Source: Scytalidium lignicola
Lineage: Eukaryota > Ascomycota > Leotiomycetes
NCBI GenBank assembly: GCA_002812745.2
Contig: NCSJ02000062.1
Location: forward strand, 62,001-126,000
DNA length: 64,000 nucleotides
Direction: 5' to 3'
The translations under genes and the position numbers were made by a program. A model generated the notes under the pieces. The model was not told the DNA's origin, made no database searches, and saw nothing but the letters and a program-made list of their open reading frames with translations. Shown piece after piece: positions 59,707 through 64,000 of this stretch (its first letter is position 1; each line of letters begins with the position of its first letter).

Positions 59707-62700
59707 ATTATCGATCTTTCTTGGATAGATAAAGGTTTTCAATTGAGAAATGAAATATAGAAAGGATTGGAAGGCTTAATTTCAGAAAGAATCAGAAAGC
59801 AAAAGGGGGCCGATTTATCTCTTTGCTGACGATGCCCAAAATCCTTAAGAGCCTCGAAACTTAATGGATGGTGTACGTGGCTAACGCACTATTCGCGACA
59901 TCATAGCCTCAAATGCATCCTGCGGCCTCTCTGTTGTCCTCTACATCATTTCTTTGCTCGATTTCTACCATCCTGTCTGCTGACCGACATTCCAGGCCGC
60001 CTCATATAGAAGCTGGACAACACATTGGCCACCTGCCCTTCTTTTGATGCGGCAACTGAGTGGTTCCATAGATGTTGTGCAGGAAGATGACGAGAGAGAA
60101 AGCTCAAAGTTCCAACAACGCTATCTATACGGGATTAGCAAATGCTTACCCGTCCACCGCTTACCACCATCCATTCGTGTGCCTCTAGCAGTTATGATAA
60201 TTCGTCTCCCAAGGGAGGCTCTTGACACCATCAGAAGCCTTCAACAGCCTGGAGACCAACAACTCACTTTTAAAGCTTTAGTTCAGTTCAAGATTCATTA
60301 TTTCTTTCAGTATTTCAAATATCTTATAGGCTCCTCTCTCGAGAACTTGGAGATATGGATTAAAGCCGGTGCAAAGACGGCGGTATCTTGGACACCCCTC
60401 ACTCACAGGACTTAAAGGGTTCCTATGCTGTGAATTGATGCAGGGCTATTGGGTATTGAGGAACTCGCTCGCCTGACTTTCAACAAGCCCATATTATCCA
60501 GAAATACTTGTCATGCGGGTCCTGCCGCACCGCCCTGTGTAACTGCCAGCTTTTAAGGGGGGAGAGAGGAGGCTGCTGCTGCACATCATCTCTCGGAACT
60601 AAGCAATCAAGAATTATTGGTCTGTTTAGTTTTCTGACAACAGATTTGATGTTCCCTCCTAATTAAAACTTTTGAAATTACTTCATAGCCACAACCAAAA
60701 CTCCACCGTCTCATAAAAAACCCGCTCATAATGTCTTCCCAACGCAGTTAAGAGCTGATATAGCCAGCTTTTATCTATAACCGTGTGTCTACCTAAATCT
60801 CAACCACAAGTTGTCCAATTGCAATAGCTCGTTTCTACTTTGAATTTGCAGAGACTCCATGCTTCCCCGAACTTTCGAATCCCCTTCCTGAGCCATTGTT
60901 ACTATTTAGCCCCCTTAAACCTTCCTGTTTGGTCCTATCAGGTTCTGTCACGACCTAATAAAGAAATATTATTTCAGCATACATGTCTAGTCGGGAGGAA
61001 GTATTCTGTACATACAGGCCGCGGTCGAGGATTTGGTACCCACACTGTGATTGGCCTTGCGTGATCTCCTTCATTAATTTCACTTGATATCAGGGATTGA
61101 GCCATGGCTGTGCGCGAAGGGATAGTGAGGTAATCAGTTTATGCCTTGCTCCTCTTCCAATGCAGTCTCGGTATTCTGCAGCTCTAGATCCAGCTCCAGC
61201 AGTGATGTTGTGCCTGGAGTAGTTCGTGTGAATGCAAGGGCTCAACCACGTGCTTTTTGAGATGGATGGCGGATCTGAGGGAATAAGAGGAGGTCCGTAG
61301 ATTCCACAGAAGAAAATTGGTATGTGGTTTTCACGTTTCGGAGACCCAAATATCGCTGTGTACCCAGGTAAACGTTAATCTTGTCCCGTACAAGACCATA
61401 ACCTTGATTTCCATGAGAATATACGTACCAGCGCTTTCCTGAGATCCTTTCAATACCAGAGAGGACTTCTCCACGGTCAAAATCAGTGGATATGATGTAG
61501 GAAATTATTTGTGCGTGTTACCAAATTCACAGGACGTTAGGGGGCGCGTATGACAGGGGTTCTCGTTACGAAAGGAAAAGCCATAATAAGAGCCCACGCA
61601 TACCACAACCACACCACCACTTCTTCTACTTTAAAGATCTAATAATAAGGTATCCAAACGCATCAGTAATCACACATAGAACATGCACAGATCTATCCTA
61701 TTTCCCACGAGCTCATGTCTTGCGCGACTGCTCCAATGCTTCCATCATCAATAGCGACAAGGACGTGAAGCTGATTGACGACGAATGCAAAAGACCAATC
61801 AAAGCAACGCGACGCGATTTCCCCACACACATAGCTTTAGATGCCATGTTAATTAGAGTTCGCCCAGCTTCAATGTACTTAGCTGGTACTTGACTCATCA
61901 TGGCGGAGATAGATCAATCTCTTAAAAATTCAGAACAAGCTTGCTTGTCTCCCACTTCCAGCAGCATGTCCCGTTTCACAAATCTAGCTCTATGCGCTCA
62001 GAATAAAACGAGAAATGCGCATAGGGCTTGTAGCTAGATCTAGAAATATGACTGAGAAAGATTCAGGAGAAAGCACAGTCACGTGTCGTTGATCCTACCG
62101 TAGCACTGACTGGTAGGCAACAGCTGGTAGTTCGCAAATCAGCAAACTTCGCGTACTGCGCCAGAGAGGGTGTATGCATGAACAAGGCAAACGAAAATGT
62201 CCATAGCTCATGACCTTGGCGCAACAACTGGAAAAGGAAAGGAGAAGAAGCGGTGACGGAAAAGGATACAGATGGATCTGATAAGATTTGATTTCGAATG
62301 ACTTCAAAAATCATGGATTTGGACAAAATGAACATTGCTAGTCCACGTTTGGTGGTTGCTAGAAACCCGTCTTGGGGCCATTTTAGCGACCTCCCTCAAT
62401 GCGACCGAAGGGACCAAGATCGGGCGGAACTTTGCCACACAGTGCTGGATTTCCACCCAACGTTCAGGTTGCTCTACCTCCCGTTCATTGCAACTTGTTA
62501 CGGAACCATCAAGGAGTACCTTTGTATATAGTTCAACCCCTTTCCCGGTGTTGCTTCTCTTTAAATCTCGGAGCTATCGTGACAGAGACTAAAGTTGTCA
62601 CCGGTTATTCCTAACAGAAGGACTGGAAGTCGTTGAAAAGGGGCTGAAAAAGGGGGGTGGATCGGTCGAATATCCAAGTGCTTGGACTGTAGAATACACT

Positions 62701-63707
62701 ATCAATATCAACTTGCTTTCTGACCTTTCCAATACCTTATCATCCGTCCCTGTAGGGCTGCAATGTTCTTTCAATCGATCTCACGTCGATTTCGCACAGT
62801 TTTTTATCCCACTGTTGCTGAAGGTTTTGATCGTCCATATCGGAGGATGTAAAGGCCCAAATCGAAAGAACGTAGGCCCTAGTGGCCGGTCGATGATGTC
62901 CAGCTCGTTGCGATGTTGATGGCGATGAGAATGAGAAAAGATCCCCACAAGGCCTTCGCAATGCAAGAGTGCTTCCACGTTGCTCGGTACTGTAGGCTGT
63001 TTGATATGCATCGTTCTATTTTCAGTCGCTGAGGGAGTAGACCTAAAACCCACAATAAATATCAAAGATCTCTATAGGCAATTTGTAACGCTTCAATGAA
63101 AATTATCTTTAAATTATCAAGAGAATGAAGATATTGATTCTTGAAAATGTAGGAGAAGGAATCTGGAAAGGGGGGATTGGTACACAGTGCATAGTAACGT
63201 AACACAAGAACTTTGGGGGCGAATAGAGTGTGTGCTGCTTGCTACCTGCATGGCAAGTGGTCCCTTCTGGAGATTATTAACTGCTTTCCCTTTCTCAAAG
63301 AGAATATAAATTCCTTGGTTTTGCTTTCGGATCTCGTCAACATCTTTACGTTTTATTCTAAATATCCCTCTATTATATAGCCCAGCTATGCTGTTAAAGC
63401 AGTTGAGGACATATTGATCTTTTGATGGCTCTATCGAACCTTATATTACTCTGCCTATAAAATGAGAGGCTCGAACAGTGCATCCTAGTCCTCCCAACTT
63501 AACTTGGGAGTTACACTTTCAAGCAATAGATTACAGCAGCACCTATTTCAGAGAAGCTCATTCAACAAATCGTATCAACCGCATTCATCTTGCGAACTAG
63601 TCTCTTCTATGGAGCTCGTATTCCTGGATACTATTCTTCTGTGAGAAAGGAGAATCAACTACAGGTAATACCTTCCAAACGATCCGTCTCTATTCACCGT
63701 CGAATCA
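59707..63707. other. 4-kb stretch without a convincing gene
   Basis: Upstream of the DUF6594 gene. Only short single frames are present; the best is 60047-60415 (separate entry). No domain motifs, tRNA or repeat array seen. Confidence 0.5.
60047..60415 (+). CDS. Hypothetical small ORF (low support)
   Basis: A single uninterrupted frame of 122 codons from ATG to TAA. Its composition is protein-like, but it has no recognised motif, no signal peptide and no neighbouring exon that extends it. It could be a chance ORF in the divergent upstream region of the DUF6594 gene. Confidence 0.2.
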   Translation: MRQLSGSIDVVQEDDERESSKFQQRYLYGISKCLPVHRLPPSIRVPLAVMIIRLPREALDTIRSLQQPGDQQLTFKALVQFKIHYFFQYFKYLIGSSLENLEIWIKAGAKTAVSWTPLTHRT

Positions 63708-63956
63708 TTAGGCGATGCAATTGAATAAATTAGGAGTCCACCAGCTATCTTTCACTGAAATTTGATCGAAGACTTCTTCTGCTGATGGTATATCACTCGT
63801 CAAATTTGATCTTTGCATTCGATCAAGAGCTTCGAGTTCTCTAATCGATTCTTGAGCTGTTGCAGAGACAAAGAAAAGATCAGGAGGGAACAAATGCTAT
63901 GCAGAACAAATCGTACGATGGACGCAAAGATTGGTGTTGGATTTCTTGTTCATCAT
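63708..63956 (-). CDS. Possible two-exon small protein at right edge
   Basis: Exons 63956-63917 and 63856-63708 join in phase (intron 61 bp, GTACGA...CAG) into 62 aa beginning MMNKKSNTNLCVH. An in-frame stop lies just upstream of the ATG, so the N-terminus may be complete. The C-terminal half contains EEVFDQISVKDSWWTPN, which resembles the SPDSWWT segment of the DUF6594 protein 4 kb away. This could be a fragment or decayed copy of that family, or a real small gene. Promoter and upstream exons beyond the window cannot be excluded. Confidence 0.3.
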
Positions 63957-64000
63957 TCCAGATGATTATGTGAAATTGGCAGTACTATACAAAACAACAC

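Noticed and set aside
62298..63065. Cluster of short frames on both strands
   Set aside because: No start/phase consistency or domains. Judged to be chance ORFs in a gene-poor region.

Overview
This is about 64 kb of nuclear DNA from a filamentous ascomycete (Pezizomycotina). The evidence is short introns (mostly 50-100 bp) with GT-AG ends and CTAAC-like branch sites, widely spaced genes on both strands, and fungus-restricted families: a Zn2Cys6 regulator, a 2EXR-like protein, a DUF6594 membrane protein, Arb1, and a Yvc1-type TRP channel. A leotiomycete-like relative is my guess from overall gene style and is not proven. I place 22 gene models plus a partial gene tail at the left edge. For every multi-exon model, exon phases add up to a whole number of codons; the one exception is the TRP channel, which appears to carry a one-base frameshift.

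Left third (1-19 kb): the tail of an unknown gene, a Sec14/CRAL-TRIO lipid-transfer protein (-), a MoaB/CinA-like molybdopterin-binding-domain protein with a GC-AG intron and a 9-nt exon (+), a gene-poor 4-kb stretch leading to a Ras GTPase (+), a PI31 proteasome regulator (-) divergent from a 15-exon Yvc1/TRP cation channel (+), and an SDR oxidoreductase (-). Middle (19-40 kb): an AT-rich stretch with a decayed zinc-knuckle ORF, a SUN-domain nuclear-envelope protein (-), the Arb1 subunit of the Argonaute siRNA chaperone complex (-), an inositol polyphosphate multikinase (+), the mRNA 3'-end factor Clp1 (+), a Pmp3-type proteolipid (-), RNA polymerase III subunit Rpc37/RPC5 (+) and a DDB1 homologue (+).

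Right third (40-64 kb): a secreted histidine phosphatase (-), a membrane-anchored MOSC protein with a second GC-AG intron (-), maleylacetoacetate isomerase (-) divergent from a Zn2Cys6 transcription factor (+), a 2EXR-like protein (-) divergent from a secreted beta-propeller lactonase-like protein (+), an AAAP amino-acid permease (+), a DUF6594 membrane protein (-), then about 4 kb without a convincing gene and a tiny two-exon ORF at the right edge.

Most genes are housekeeping and do not form one pathway. Nuclear functions are prominent in the middle (SUN, Arb1, Clp1, Rpc37, DDB1). I see no secondary-metabolite cluster, CRISPR array, rRNA or convincing tRNA. The sequence carries 16 single N characters, nearly all beside homopolymers, which points to homopolymer-length uncertainty in the assembly. 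The most unusual observations are the two GC-AG introns, the very small exons in three genes, the probable homopolymer frameshift in the channel gene, and a recurrent intergenic 11-mer.
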